Shown here: one piece after another, positions 4,896 to 5,168 of the stretch
Layout of the letters: each line of letters begins with the position of its first letter
Numbering within the stretch: the first letter of the stretch is position 1
DNA from: Bacillota bacterium
GTDB taxonomy: Bacteria > Bacillota > Clostridia > Acetivibrionales > DSM-1351
Length of the DNA stretch: 5,168 nucleotides
Direction: 5' to 3'
Assembly (NCBI GenBank): GCA_023417285.1
Contig: JAEZFR010000492.1
Coordinates: forward strand, 1-5,168
Translations under genes and position numbers: made by a program
Notes under the pieces: model-generated
What the model saw: only the letters and a program-made list of their open reading frames with translations
Database searches by the model: none
Told to the model about the DNA's origin: nothing

Positions 4896-5168
4896 AAAAT
4901 TATGGTTGGAATGAATATTTTGAAGAGCAATGGAGACAAAACTTTACTGGTGATATGTATCCCGCAAGGATAATTGCTGACTACGGCCAAATGCTTCGTG
5001 TGGTCTCGGAGTCAGGAGAACTGCTAGTAAACAGGCCAGTGAAAAAGTTTGATGAAACTACACAATTTGCAGTTGGTGATTGGGTTGGATTGGGCTGGGC
5101 ACAAACAGAATCTTCTCCTTTTTCCTGCGGTCCAGAGAATTCTATAGAACCCCAAACAGCTTATATAC
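4886..5168 (+). CDS. rsgA: RsgA-like ribosome small-subunit GTPase, N-terminal part (cut by window edge; probable frameshift)
   Basis: RsgA (YjeQ/YloQ) is a circularly permuted GTPase that binds the 30S subunit through an N-terminal OB-fold and helps its late assembly. Only that N-terminal region is present. The opening YGWNEYFEEQW matches the clostridial RsgA start (family pattern LGWNxFFEEQF), then YPARIIADYGQMLRV (25-39), SGELL (43-47) and the OB-fold motif VGDWV (63-67) follow. The GTPase motifs lie beyond the window. The start is GTG 4886: an in-frame TAA at 4859 leaves no ATG or other common start. After VGDWV this frame stops looking like RsgA. The +2 frame instead gives IFSFFLRSREFYR (codons 5110-5148), which fits the expected IxxxLPRxSxFxR spacing, so an indel around 5086-5107 is likely. 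It may be an accessory RsgA copy, given the leader upstream. Confidence 0.75.
   Translation, partial: MEIKNYGWNEYFEEQWRQNFTGDMYPARIIADYGQMLRVVSESGELLVNRPVKKFDETTQFAVGDWVGLGWAQTESSPFSCGPENSIEPQTAYI

Noticed and set aside
4754..4990. Minus-strand frame of 78 codons
   Set aside because: It is antisense to the 53-residue gene and the RsgA-like gene, both of which have better start signals and, for RsgA, clear family similarity.
1..5168. CRISPR array, tRNA, rRNA or insertion sequence
   Set aside because: I saw no regularly spaced direct repeats, tRNA cloverleaf, rRNA segment or transposase-like protein on either strand.

Overview
The window looks like low-GC Firmicutes DNA, most likely from the class Clostridia. 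It is AT-rich, has strong AGGAGG/GGAGG ribosome binding sites and near-consensus sigma-A promoters, and encodes a lipoprotein sugar-binding protein. The window starts inside one gene and ends inside another.

The left part (1-4111, minus strand) is a carbohydrate uptake and breakdown operon, read right to left. A near-consensus promoter (4083-4111) drives a solute-binding lipoprotein (2682-4043). A 155-base gap holding a long GC-rich hairpin follows, then two ABC permease subunits (1648-2526 and 821-1648, overlapping by one base as TAATG), then the first 266 residues of a sucrose phosphorylase (1-800). This is the gene order msmE-msmF-msmG-gtfA of the Streptococcus mutans multiple sugar metabolism operon. 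The likely job is to import sucrose or a sucrose-containing oligosaccharide and split sucrose by phosphorolysis into glucose 1-phosphate and fructose. No ATPase subunit and no transcription regulator is visible; the ATPase may be a shared MsmK/MsiK-type protein encoded elsewhere.

The promoter of this operon is built into a perfect 58-base palindrome (27-base arms, 4-base loop, 4085-4142). It carries TTGACA facing both ways and may be an operator.

The right part (4300-5168, plus strand) is a separate transcription unit. A perfect TTGACA-17-TATAAT promoter is followed at once by an 11-bp inverted repeat. A roughly 400-base leader follows, with an 11-codon leader peptide behind a strong ribosome binding site, a distal segment able to pair with that site, a possible antiterminator hairpin and three successive terminator-like hairpins. 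Downstream are a basic 53-residue protein of unknown function and the start of an RsgA-like ribosome-associated GTPase gene. The layout resembles ribosome-sensing attenuators found upstream of antibiotic-resistance genes, here placed before a ribosome-assembly GTPase. The last 80 or so bases of the RsgA-like gene appear frameshifted.
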